Shown here: one piece after another, positions 9,416 through 17,226 of the stretch
How the letters are laid out: each line of letters opens with the position of its first letter
Numbering within the stretch: position 1 is the stretch's first letter
Assembly: GCA_015686845.1 (NCBI GenBank)
Contig: JADPRS010000005.1
Location: 59,485 to 123,484 of the forward strand
Direction: 5' to 3'
Length of the DNA: 64,000 nucleotides
From: Lutibacter sp. B2
GTDB taxonomy: Bacteria; Bacillota; Clostridia; Peptostreptococcales; Thermotaleaceae
Notes under the pieces: generated by a model
Database searches by the model: none
The model's input: only the letters and a program-made list of their open reading frames with translations
What the model was told of the DNA's origin: nothing
Program-made: the position numbers and the translations under genes

Positions 9416-10201
9416 ATGGAACAAGATAATAGTATTAATCAAAGTTTAGATAAGGCGTTAAGTCTTTTGAAATATTTTACCGTACAAGATTCAATTAGAG
9501 GATTGAGTGAAGTAGCAAGAGTATCATCAATTCCAAAGGCGACTGTATATAGATTATTTAATACTTTTGAAAAAAATGGATATTTAACAAAAGTAGATGT
9601 ACAGGGTAAACAGAATCAATATAAGTTAGGAATGAAATTTCTTGAGTTAGGAACAATTGTTTCTGAGTGTATAGAAATAAAAGAAATTGCGCTACCTTTC
9701 ATCAAATGGTTAAGAGATGAATTAAATGAAGATGTACAATTGGTTATGAAAGAAAAAAATCATGCCATTTATGTTGAAAAATTAATTTGTACACATCCTG
9801 TAAGGTTATTTACAAAAATAGGAAGAACTGCATCTTTCAATGCAGGTGCTTGTCAGAGAGCTTTGTTGTCTTTTTTAGAAGATGATGAAATTGAAGAAAT
9901 ATTAGATCATGAAAAGTTGATTAAATATACAGAGAATACGGTAGTAGATAAGGAAAAATTATGGGATATGATTAAAGAAAGTAGAAAAACGGGATATACC
10001 CTTAGTTTAGGAGAAATGGAACCCCAAACGAGAGCAGTAGGTGCACCCATATTTGATTATACCGGAAAGGTAGTTGCATCTATCAGTACCGCCGGACCAG
10101 AACAACGATTTGTAAAAGAGCGGTTTGATGTGATTATAGAAAAAACAAAAAAAGCAGCAAGTGATATTTCAAAAGAATTAGGATATAGAGGAATAAAATA
10201 A
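9416..10201 (+). CDS. IclR-family transcriptional regulator (KipR-like)
   Basis: 261 residues. N-terminal winged helix-turn-helix (about 8-70; IPKATVYRLFNTFEKNGYL is the recognition region), then the IclR effector-binding domain (about 85-255), ending in the typical ISTAGPEQRFVKERFDVII stretch. It lies directly upstream of pxpA and in the same direction. In Bacillus the equivalent cluster carries the IclR-type gene kipR, so control of the pyroglutamate genes is the natural inference. Its own operator is not known; palindromes upstream of it and upstream of pxpA are candidates. Start supported by GAGGAGA 8 nt before the ATG. Confidence 0.85.
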   Translation: MEQDNSINQSLDKALSLLKYFTVQDSIRGLSEVARVSSIPKATVYRLFNTFEKNGYLTKVDVQGKQNQYKLGMKFLELGTIVSECIEIKEIALPFIKWLRDELNEDVQLVMKEKNHAIYVEKLICTHPVRLFTKIGRTASFNAGACQRALLSFLEDDEIEEILDHEKLIKYTENTVVDKEKLWDMIKESRKTGYTLSLGEMEPQTRAVGAPIFDYTGKVVASISTAGPEQRFVKERFDVIIEKTKKAASDISKELGYRGIK

Positions 10202-10228
10202 AGGAGATTTGAAATCTTCTTTTTTTTA
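10202..10228 (+). terminator. Weak terminator after the IclR-family gene
   Basis: Seven-pair stem GGAGATT/AATCTTC (one G-U pair) with a 3-nt loop, followed by a run of eight T. Confidence 0.5.
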
Positions 10229-10256
10229 TGTATTTAAAAGATACTAATTATAATAA

Positions 10257-10290
10257 ATTGTCTAAATATTAACAAAAATGTGTAGACAAT
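10257..10290. promoter_or_regulatory. Inverted repeat ATTGTCTA-N18-TAGACAAT upstream of pxpA
   Basis: Perfect 8-bp arms at 10257-10264 and 10283-10290, about 85-115 nt before pxpA. A second compact palindrome, AACCGTCGGTT, sits at 10326-10336 and is GC-rich against its surroundings. Either could be the regulator operator. TAGACA (10283-10288) could also act as a -35 with an AT-rich -10 near 10306. Assignments are tentative. Confidence 0.35.
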
Positions 10291-10374
10291 TCTATTATAT
10301 CATGTTAATATAACAGTATGAAATGAACCGTCGGTTTAATAATTAAAACAATTGAATTAGGAGGTGTTGATAAA

Positions 10375-11145
10375 ATGTACAGAGTTGATTTGAATAGTGA
10401 TTTGGCAGAAAGTTTTGGAAATTATAAAATAGGGCTAGATGAAGAAGTAATAAAATATGTTACCTCTGCAAACATTGCCTGTGGTTGGCATGCAGGAGAT
10501 CCTTTAGTAATGGAAAAAACGGTTCAGATGGCAAAAAATCAAGGGGTAAGAATTGGCGCACATCCAGGATATTTAGATTTAATGGGATTTGGAAGAAGGA
10601 ATATGGCTGTAACACCACAAGAAGTAAAGGCCTACATAAAATATCAGGTAGGAGCACTCATGGCATTTACAAAGGCGAAAGGTGAAAAAATTCAGCATGT
10701 AAAACCTCATGGTGCTATGTATAATATGGCTGCAAAAGATAAAGATTTAGCAATGGCAATAGCAGAAGGCATTTATGAAGTAGATCAAGATATTATTCTT
10801 ATGGGACTTGCAAATAGTGAAATTATAAAGGCTGGGAAAACGTTTGGACTAAAAGTTTGCAATGAGGTATTTGCAGATAGAGCTTATAATTCAGATGGAA
10901 CATTGGTATCAAGAAAATTAGAGGGTGCTGTTATACATGATGCTGATTTAGCCATATCAAGAGTTGTAAGAATGGTTAAAGAAGGAAAGGTTACAGCTAT
11001 AAATGGGGAAGATATAGAAATTAAGGCACAATCTATTTGTGTACATGGTGATAATCCTGAAGCAGTTGAGTTTGTTAGAAAGATTCGTTTAAAGCTTGAA
11101 GAAGAAGGTATACAAGTAACGGCTATTTCAAATTTTATTCTCTAG
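10375..11145 (+). CDS. pxpA: 5-oxoprolinase subunit A (LamB/YcsF family)
   Basis: 256 residues, typical length. PxpA with PxpB and PxpC forms the ATP-dependent bacterial 5-oxoprolinase that opens pyroglutamate to glutamate. Family marks: [12 protein letters not shown] at the N-terminus, [40 protein letters not shown] and [10 protein letters not shown]. First gene of the pxp cluster; followed after 12 nt by the transporter. Ribosome binding site AGGAGGTG precedes the ATG. Confidence 0.93.
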   Translation: MYRVDLNSDLAESFGNYKIGLDEEVIKYVTSANIACGWHAGDPLVMEKTVQMAKNQGVRIGAHPGYLDLMGFGRRNMAVTPQEVKAYIKYQVGALMAFTKAKGEKIQHVKPHGAMYNMAAKDKDLAMAIAEGIYEVDQDIILMGLANSEIIKAGKTFGLKVCNEVFADRAYNSDGTLVSRKLEGAVIHDADLAISRVVRMVKEGKVTAINGEDIEIKAQSICVHGDNPEAVEFVRKIRLKLEEEGIQVTAISNFIL

Positions 11146-11157
11146 GGGGAAAATATA

Positions 11158-12387
11158 ATGGGTGGAATAAGAAAAGGTATAAAAAAAGAAATCAAATCGT
11201 CAAAAAAGAATTTTGCAGCTTTGTTGGGTGCAGCATTTATTATGGCTACGTCAGCGATTGGGCCAGGATTTTTAACGCAAACAGCAACATTTACGGCAAA
11301 ATTTGGGGCAAGTTTTGCATTTGTAATACTTGTATCTGTTATTCTTGATATTGGTGCTCAAGTAAATGTATGGAGAATTATTGGGGTATCTGGTATGAGG
11401 GGACAAGATATTGCTAATAAAGTTTTACCAGGACTTGGATATGTTGTTGCCATACTTGTTGCATTAGGAGGATTGGCATTTAACATTGGAAATATTGGTG
11501 GAGCAGCCTTAGGATTAAATGTTTTATTGGGGATGGATGTAAAAATAGCAGCTATTATTTGTGGAATTGTAGGAAGTGTTATTTTCTTGTCAAAAGATGC
11601 AGGACCTGTAGTAGATAAATTTACTAAAGTACTTGGCGGTTTAATGATTATCATCGTTGGATACGTAGCGTTTGTAACAAAACCACCTGTAGGAGAAGCT
11701 ATTTTTAGAAGCTTTGCTCCTGAGAATTTAAAAGGTTTAGTTTTTCCAACAATTACGTTAGTAGGCGGAACTGTAGGTGGATATATTACATTTGCAGGTG
11801 GACATAGATTAATTGATGCAGGAATTACAGGAAAAGAAAATTTAGGAGAAATTACAAAAGGCTCTATAATGGGAATTGTTATTGCATCTGTTATGCGAGT
11901 ACTTTTATTCTTAGCAGTATTAGGAGTTGTATCAAAAGGATTCAAGTTAGATCCTTCAAATCCAGCAGCTTCAGCTTTTAAACATGGTGCGGGTATGCTT
12001 GGATATAAATTCTTTGGTATTGTATTGTTAGCAGCGGGTATTACTTCTGTTGTTGGAGCTGCATATACATCCGTATCGTTTTTGAAAACGTTACATCCGT
12101 CTATTGAAAAAAATGAAAAAAAATGGATTATTGGATTTATTGTAGTATCTACAGCAATGATGGCGATCATAGGAAAACCAGCTAAGTTACTTATATTAGC
12201 AGGTTCATTAAATGGATTAATTTTACCAATAACCATAGGCGTAATTATTTTGGCAGCTAGAAGAAAAGATATTGTAGGGGATTATAAGCATCCTACTTGG
12301 TTGTCAGTATTCGGAATTTTCATTGTTATTATAGCTGGAGTGGTAGGCGTTATGGCACTAAAAAATATGCAAATGTTAATACATTAA
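11158..12387 (+). CDS. NRAMP-fold transporter of the pyroglutamate cluster (YcsG-like)
   Basis: 409 residues with about 11 hydrophobic helices and an NRAMP-like first helix (AIGPGFLTQTATF). True NRAMP metal transporters carry DPGN in helix 1 and a Met-Pro-His motif in helix 6. Here the DPGN position reads TATFTAKFG, and the helix 6 region reads GGTVGGYITFAGGHR with no MPH. The metal-coordinating residues are therefore missing. Bacillus ycsG sits in the same place between ycsF (pxpA) and kipI (pxpB) and is usually labelled an NRAMP metal transporter by fold alone. From context, uptake of pyroglutamate or a related compound is more plausible; this is inference. Directly after pxpA and upstream of a possible mRNA hairpin. 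Confidence 0.75.
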   Translation: MGGIRKGIKKEIKSSKKNFAALLGAAFIMATSAIGPGFLTQTATFTAKFGASFAFVILVSVILDIGAQVNVWRIIGVSGMRGQDIANKVLPGLGYVVAILVALGGLAFNIGNIGGAALGLNVLLGMDVKIAAIICGIVGSVIFLSKDAGPVVDKFTKVLGGLMIIIVGYVAFVTKPPVGEAIFRSFAPENLKGLVFPTITLVGGTVGGYITFAGGHRLIDAGITGKENLGEITKGSIMGIVIASVMRVLLFLAVLGVVSKGFKLDPSNPAASAFKHGAGMLGYKFFGIVLLAAGITSVVGAAYTSVSFLKTLHPSIEKNEKKWIIGFIVVSTAMMAIIGKPAKLLILAGSLNGLILPITIGVIILAARRKDIVGDYKHPTWLSVFGIFIVIIAGVVGVMALKNMQMLIH

Positions 12388-12393
12388 TGAATA

Positions 12394-12424
12394 GGCATCT
12401 AGCGGGATAAAACCTCTAGATGCC
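12394..12424 (+). promoter_or_regulatory. Intra-operon hairpin between transporter and pxpB
   Basis: Perfect 9-bp stem GGCATCTAG/CTAGATGCC (12394-12402 with 12416-12424), 13-nt loop, no T-run after it. More likely an mRNA stability or processing element than a terminator. Confidence 0.4.
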
Positions 12425-12450
12425 ATAAATCTTTAAGAGGAGGGGGAACA

Positions 12451-13191
12451 ATGTATAAAGAAACAAAATATTTAACATCAGGAGAAAAAGCTTTAGTGAT
12501 AGAATTTGGAGATGAAATAGCTGAAAAAACCAATGGTAAAGTAAGGGCTATGATGATTGCCATAGAGAAAAAAGATATAATAGGGATTGTAGAAATGACA
12601 CCGACATATCGTTCTTTGATGGTACATTATAACCCTTTAGAGATTGATTATAAATCTTTATTAAGTAAACTTAAAACAGTAGAGGGTGAACTAGATCATA
12701 TAGATATTCCACTGCCAAAAGTGATTGAAATACCTACATTATATGGTAGCGATTATGGAGCAGATATTGAAAATGTAGCAAATCATAACGGGTTAAGCAT
12801 AGAAGATGTTATTAAAATTCATACTTCTAAAGAATACTTAATATATATGCTTGGATTTACACCAGGTTTTCCATACTTAGGAGGTATGGATGAAAGGATT
12901 GCTACACCTAGACTTCAAACGCCTAGAACTAAAATTAGTGGTGGTTCAGTTGGAATTGCAGGAAGTCAAACAGGCGTTTATCCAATAGATAGTCCTGGAG
13001 GATGGCAATTAATAGGTAAAACGCCCCTAAAATTATATGATGCCCATACAGACACACCTATTTTATTACAAGCAGGCAACTATATTAAATTTGTACCCAT
13101 TAGTGAAGAAGAATATATAAAAATAGAGGAAGCTATCAAAAATAATTCTTATAAATATAAGACATACGCCAAAGAAAGTGAGGCGATATAA
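12451..13191 (+). CDS. pxpB: 5-oxoprolinase subunit B (KipI family)
   Basis: 246 residues. KipI/PxpB family with the cyclophilin-like C-terminal domain: YMLGFTPGFPYLGGMDERI, PRLQTPRTKISGGSVGIAGSQ (split here over residues about 145-165) and TGVYPIDSPGGWQLIGKTP. Acts with PxpC as the ATP-dependent half of 5-oxoprolinase; the Bacillus homologue KipI also inhibits the sporulation kinase KinA, which cannot be inferred here. The stop codon is immediately followed by the ATG of pxpC, indicating translational coupling. Confidence 0.92.
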   Translation: MYKETKYLTSGEKALVIEFGDEIAEKTNGKVRAMMIAIEKKDIIGIVEMTPTYRSLMVHYNPLEIDYKSLLSKLKTVEGELDHIDIPLPKVIEIPTLYGSDYGADIENVANHNGLSIEDVIKIHTSKEYLIYMLGFTPGFPYLGGMDERIATPRLQTPRTKISGGSVGIAGSQTGVYPIDSPGGWQLIGKTPLKLYDAHTDTPILLQAGNYIKFVPISEEEYIKIEEAIKNNSYKYKTYAKESEAI

Positions 13192-14214
13192 ATGGGAACA
13201 ATAAAGATTATAAATCCAGGATTTTTAACAACAGTACAAGATCAAGGGAGATATGGATATCAACAATTTGGGGTTCCTGTTTCGGGGGTAATGGATAATT
13301 TTTCTCACCGTATAGCTAATATTTTAGTTAGAAATTATGAGTTAGAAGCTGTACTTGAGGTGACCATGCTAGGGCCTCAAATAGAAATCCAAAGCAATGA
13401 AATTATTTCTATTACGGGAGGAGATTTATCCCCTCGGATTAATGGTCAAGAAATTTCTATGTGGAGGAGTATCAAGGTGAATGAAGGGGATATTTTATCT
13501 TTTGCAGGAATGAAGAATGGATGTAGAAGTTATATTGCATTTTCTGGTGGAATAGATGTACCTATTATTATGGGCAGTAAATCCACATATATGAAGGGGA
13601 AAATTGGTGGATATGAGGGGAGAAATTTAAAGGCTGGAGATTTATTGAACATTGAACAATCAGAGAAACTTTTCAAAGAAAGAATGGTACCAAATAAATA
13701 TATTCCTAAATATACAAATGAATTTCATGTTTGTGTTATTCTAGGGCCACAGGATGAGTATTTTACAGATAAAGGAATACAAACTTTTTTATCTAATCAA
13801 TATACTGTAACCAATGAATGTGACAGAATGGGATTTAGGCTTGATGGAGAAGAGATTGAGCATGTAGAGGGTGCTGATATTATTTCTGATGGGATTGGAT
13901 TTGGCGCTATTCAAATTCCAGGTCATGGAAAGCCAATTATTATGATGGCAGATAGGCAAACCACTGGTGGATATACAAAAATAGCCAATGTTATTAGTTC
14001 TGATCTTTATAAGATTGCACAAGCAAAGCCAGGAGATAAAATAGGATTTGAAAAAATTAGTGTAGAAGAGGCACAAACTATTTTGAAAAAAGAAGAAGAG
14101 AAGATTGATGTTATAAAAAAAGAATGTTGTTGCAGAGAAATTATAAGTAGTAAGAACTATTCATTAAGGATCAATGGAAAAAGTTATGATGTGAAAGTTG
14201 AAGAAATCAAATAA
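13192..14214 (+). CDS. pxpC: 5-oxoprolinase subunit C (KipA family), with a biotinyl-domain-like tail
   Basis: 340 residues. KipA/PxpC domain over about 1-300: INPGFLTTVQDQGRYGYQ, the GVPVSGVMDNFSHRIAN turn, SITGGDLSPRING, and GFGAIQIPGHGKPIIMMAD. It works with PxpB in ATP-dependent cleavage of 5-oxoproline. The last 30 residues (after a Cys-Cys-Cys stretch) read NYSLRINGKSYDVKVEEIK, which resembles the opening strand of biotin carboxyl carrier domains and then stops before any lipoyl/biotinyl core. That suggests the remnant of a lost fusion to, or readthrough from, an accB-like gene. A strong terminator follows immediately. Confidence 0.9.
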   Translation: MGTIKIINPGFLTTVQDQGRYGYQQFGVPVSGVMDNFSHRIANILVRNYELEAVLEVTMLGPQIEIQSNEIISITGGDLSPRINGQEISMWRSIKVNEGDILSFAGMKNGCRSYIAFSGGIDVPIIMGSKSTYMKGKIGGYEGRNLKAGDLLNIEQSEKLFKERMVPNKYIPKYTNEFHVCVILGPQDEYFTDKGIQTFLSNQYTVTNECDRMGFRLDGEEIEHVEGADIISDGIGFGAIQIPGHGKPIIMMADRQTTGGYTKIANVISSDLYKIAQAKPGDKIGFEKISVEEAQTILKKEEEKIDVIKKECCCREIISSKNYSLRINGKSYDVKVEEIK

Positions 14215-14246
14215 AAACTTTCGGATAGATTTATCCGAAAGTTTTT
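14213..14246 (+). terminator. Terminator of the pxp operon
   Basis: Perfect 15-bp stem (14213-14227 with 14232-14246) with 4-nt loop and T-run, overlapping the pxpC stop codon. Confidence 0.85.
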
Positions 14247-14363
14247 ATTTGATTTTTAAATATGTGAATATAAAAATGATTTTTACTATTTATATAGAAT
14301 ATAAAATATATAATGTACTAATTATACAAATAATCGAATCCACCATATTGCAAGGAGGAAGAT

Positions 14364-15770
14364 ATGAGAAAAGAAAAAAAAGATTTCTTGAAAGAAATGG
14401 AATACATAGATGGCATTACGATCATTGATGAGAATAGCACTATTTTATTTTCTGTAAAATTTAATCCTTGGTTTCATCCTGAAATTATTGATGGAGAAGA
14501 AGTAATTGGTAAGAAATTAGGAGATGTCTTTACGAATATTAATAAAGATACAAGTACATTGATCAAAGCGATGGAGTTAGGCAAGCCTGTAAATAGAAAG
14601 AGACAAAGTGTTGTAGACATAGCAGGTAATCAGATTATTACTATGAATACGTCCTTACCAATGAAAGGGGAAGGGAAAATTATTGGCGCTATTGAACTTT
14701 CTAGGGATATAACAAAATATAAAGATAAAAATAAACAGGCTATACCCATGAATACAGAATTATTTTCTAACATAAATGAAATTAATAAACACTTAGGAGG
14801 AAATAAAGCGAGATATAAGATTGAAGATATAATAACGAATAATACAAAAATGAAGGAACTAAAATATTTTGTAAAAAAAATAGCTAATGGAAAAGGTTCC
14901 GTATTTATATATGGTGAAACAGGAACTGGAAAAGAACTATTTGCACATGCTGTTCATGATGCAAGTAATCGTTCGAATAGACCATTTATTACACAAAATT
15001 GTGCAGCAATTCCAGATAATTTATTAGAAAGTATTTTATTTGGAACGACTAAAGGGAGTTTTACAGGTGCGCATGATCATCCCGGATTGTTTGAATTGGC
15101 AGAAGGGGGTACTATCTTTTTAGATGAAATAAATTCTATGCCCATTATATTACAATCAAAGCTACTTAGGGTATTACAGGATGGTTATGTTAGAAGACTT
15201 GGAGATTTGAAAGAGAGAAAAGTTGATGTTAGAATTATTTCTGCGGCAAATATTAGTCCTAAAAAATGTATTAAACTTGGTCAGTTAAGAGAAGATATCT
15301 ATTACAGATTGGCTGTTTTATCTATGAAGATTCCTCCAATTAGAGAACGAAAGGAAGATATACAAATTTTATTGAATTTTTTTATCAATAAATACAATAA
15401 AATATTGAATAAAGATGTAAAAAAAGTATCAAAAGAAGCCTACAATGCTTTAATGGATCATGATTGGAACGGAAATGTAAGGGAATTAGAGCATGTAGTA
15501 GAATATGCAATGAATATAATGGATGAATCAGAGGATGAGATAGAAATTGAGAACATAGAAAATTGTATAAACGATAGATTTGATGAAGATGAATCCTTAG
15601 AATATGTAGATATGCCTATACAACCTTTAAAAGAGGTTGTTTCAAAAGTGGAAGAAAACATGATTTCTAAAGCGATTAAAAAAACGCAGGGAAATGTTTC
15701 CGAAGCTGCGAGGTTATTAGACATACCTAGACAGACACTGCAAAAAAAAATTATCAAATATAATATATAA
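14364..15770 (+). CDS. Sigma-54-dependent transcriptional activator (PAS - AAA+ - Fis HTH)
   Basis: 468 residues. N-terminal PAS-like sensory domain (about 10-120, ending in GAIELSRDITKYKD), AAA+ domain with Walker A GETGTGKE (184-191), the sigma-54-contacting loop as GSFTGA (231-236; Ser for the first Ala of GAFTGA), Walker B GGTIFLDEI, and the arginine-finger region REDIYYRLAVLSMKIPPIRER. A Fis-type helix-turn-helix (NVSEAARLLDIPRQTLQKKI) ends the protein. There is no receiver domain, so it senses a ligand through PAS or a partner. A sigma-54 promoter lies 220 nt past its stop, in front of the dehydrogenase/antiporter pair, making that operon its likely target. Start supported by AAGGAGG. 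Confidence 0.92.
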   Translation: MRKEKKDFLKEMEYIDGITIIDENSTILFSVKFNPWFHPEIIDGEEVIGKKLGDVFTNINKDTSTLIKAMELGKPVNRKRQSVVDIAGNQIITMNTSLPMKGEGKIIGAIELSRDITKYKDKNKQAIPMNTELFSNINEINKHLGGNKARYKIEDIITNNTKMKELKYFVKKIANGKGSVFIYGETGTGKELFAHAVHDASNRSNRPFITQNCAAIPDNLLESILFGTTKGSFTGAHDHPGLFELAEGGTIFLDEINSMPIILQSKLLRVLQDGYVRRLGDLKERKVDVRIISAANISPKKCIKLGQLREDIYYRLAVLSMKIPPIRERKEDIQILLNFFINKYNKILNKDVKKVSKEAYNALMDHDWNGNVRELEHVVEYAMNIMDESEDEIEIENIENCINDRFDEDESLEYVDMPIQPLKEVVSKVEENMISKAIKKTQGNVSEAARLLDIPRQTLQKKIIKYNI

Positions 15771-15856
15771 AGCAATGAAAAACATAATATTTTTTGTTGT
15801 TTTATATATTTGCCCTAAAAGTAACAAGTGCTGCCATTTAAATAACAAAAAAATGT

Positions 15857-15875
15857 GCAAAACCATTGGTTTTGC
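15857..15875 (+). terminator. Short perfect hairpin after the activator gene (terminator or activator site)
   Basis: GCAAAACC-ATT-GGTTTTGC followed by TATTTTTATT. It can end the activator transcript. Being about 115 nt upstream of the sigma-54 promoter, the same dyad could instead be the enhancer site of the activator; sequence alone cannot tell. Confidence 0.5.
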
Positions 15876-15989
15876 TATTTTTATTACTATTTATTTTTAG
15901 TTTTTATATAAGTTCTTGAGAAAGAAAGAAAAAATATGAGTAAAACGGGAGAATTTACTGATTAATCTTCCTATAATCATTTTTTGGAA

Positions 15990-16005
15990 TGGCATGAAAA
16001 TTGCA
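15990..16005 (+). promoter_or_regulatory. Sigma-54 (-24/-12) promoter
   Basis: TGGCATGAAAATTGCA matches the TGGCACG-N4-TTGCW consensus with one change (C to T), with the invariant GG and GC at correct spacing. It lies 52 nt before the dehydrogenase start, directly downstream of the sigma-54 activator gene. Confidence 0.8.
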
Positions 16006-16056
16006 CTATAAAATACCGAATCTATCAAAAACGAAACGTAAGAGGAGGTAGCAAAA

Positions 16057-17226
16057 ATGATTATAGGAATGTTAAAAGAAATTAAAGTGGGAGAATCTCG
16101 TGTGGTTATGACACCTACAGAAGCAGGAGAATTATGTGCACAAGGGCACACCGTATTTATTCAAAGCAAAGCAGGAGAACAAGCAGGATTTGAAGATGAA
16201 GCATATGTAAAAGTAGGAGCAGAAATAAAACCAGATATGAAATCCATTTATAAAGAAAGTGACATGGTTGTAAAGGTAAAAGAAATAGAGCCTATAGAAT
16301 ATGACTTGGTTAGAGAAGGACAAATCATATTTACATGCATACATCCAGCATCAAATAGAGAGGAAGTAGATGCGTTGCTTAGAAAAAAGGCAATCGCATT
16401 TACAGCAGAAGATACACACAGATATGGATCTCCAAACTGTGAAGTAGCAGGAAAGTTAGGGGCATTAATGGGGGTACATCATTTACTAAGTATAAATGGT
16501 GGAAGAGGACAATTAATCTGTGGAATTGGTGGAGCACCAGGTGCTAATGTATTGGTTCTAGGAGCTGGAATCGTTGGAAAAGGAGCTACACAAATTGTAT
16601 CTTCATTAGGAGCTAGAGTTACGCTTATGGATATTAATATTGGGGTATTGAGACAATCTGAAGAAATATTCCCTAAAAATGTTCATACAATGATATCTAA
16701 TCAACAAAATATTAAAAAAATATTACCAGATATAGATATGATAATAAATTGTGTGAAATGGCCGAAGCATAGAAAAGATCACTTAGTTACTAGGGATATG
16801 TTAAAGGTGATGAAAAAAGGGTCTGTAATCGTAGATGTTAGTGCAGATGTTGGAGGGGCAATAGAAACATACAAACCAACCACTCATGATCATCCTACAT
16901 TTGTTGTAGACGGAGTCGTTCATTATGGGGTAGATAATATACCAGGAGCAGCCCCCCATACAACTTCTATTGCTTATGCAGCATCCGTTTTTCCACATTT
17001 TCAGTCTATAGCAAATAATGGAATAGAAGAAGCATGCAGAAGAGATGGATATTTAAGAAGAAGTCTAACTGTATATAAAGGAATTCTTACCCATGAAGAA
17101 ACCAGTGTTATTCAAGATAGGGAAGGTACAACACCAGAAGAAGTATTAGGATTAATAGATTGTGATGAGTTAGATTTTGCTCCAAAAGCTACAACGACAA
17201 TATCTAAAAATAAGGGGAGATGTTAA
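16057..17226 (+). CDS. Alanine-dehydrogenase-family NAD(P)-dependent amino acid dehydrogenase
   Basis: 389 residues, slightly longer than typical Ald (about 370). N-terminal substrate domain begins MLKEIKVGESRVVMTP; the catalytic Lys lies in VKVKEIEP and the His in FTCIHPAS; the Rossmann motif is VLVLGAGIVGKGATQI; the C-terminal part has VVHYGVDNIPGAAPHTTS. Family members oxidise L-alanine to pyruvate and ammonia, but several loops differ from standard Ald (IHPAS for LHLA, IINCVKWPKHRKDH for the usual VLIPGAKAP region), so another amino acid may be the substrate. It is first in a sigma-54 operon; the stop codon directly abuts the next ATG. Confidence 0.75.
   Translation: MIIGMLKEIKVGESRVVMTPTEAGELCAQGHTVFIQSKAGEQAGFEDEAYVKVGAEIKPDMKSIYKESDMVVKVKEIEPIEYDLVREGQIIFTCIHPASNREEVDALLRKKAIAFTAEDTHRYGSPNCEVAGKLGALMGVHHLLSINGGRGQLICGIGGAPGANVLVLGAGIVGKGATQIVSSLGARVTLMDINIGVLRQSEEIFPKNVHTMISNQQNIKKILPDIDMIINCVKWPKHRKDHLVTRDMLKVMKKGSVIVDVSADVGGAIETYKPTTHDHPTFVVDGVVHYGVDNIPGAAPHTTSIAYAASVFPHFQSIANNGIEEACRRDGYLRRSLTVYKGILTHEETSVIQDREGTTPEEVLGLIDCDELDFAPKATTTISKNKGRC

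Noticed and set aside
11358..12236. Long minus-strand frame of 292 codons inside the NRAMP-like gene
   Set aside because: It is antisense to a clear membrane protein, without start signals, and reflects codon bias of hydrophobic sequence.
14198..14428. Short plus-strand frame overlapping the pxpC end and the activator start
   Set aside because: It crosses the pxp terminator and lies out of frame with both real genes.
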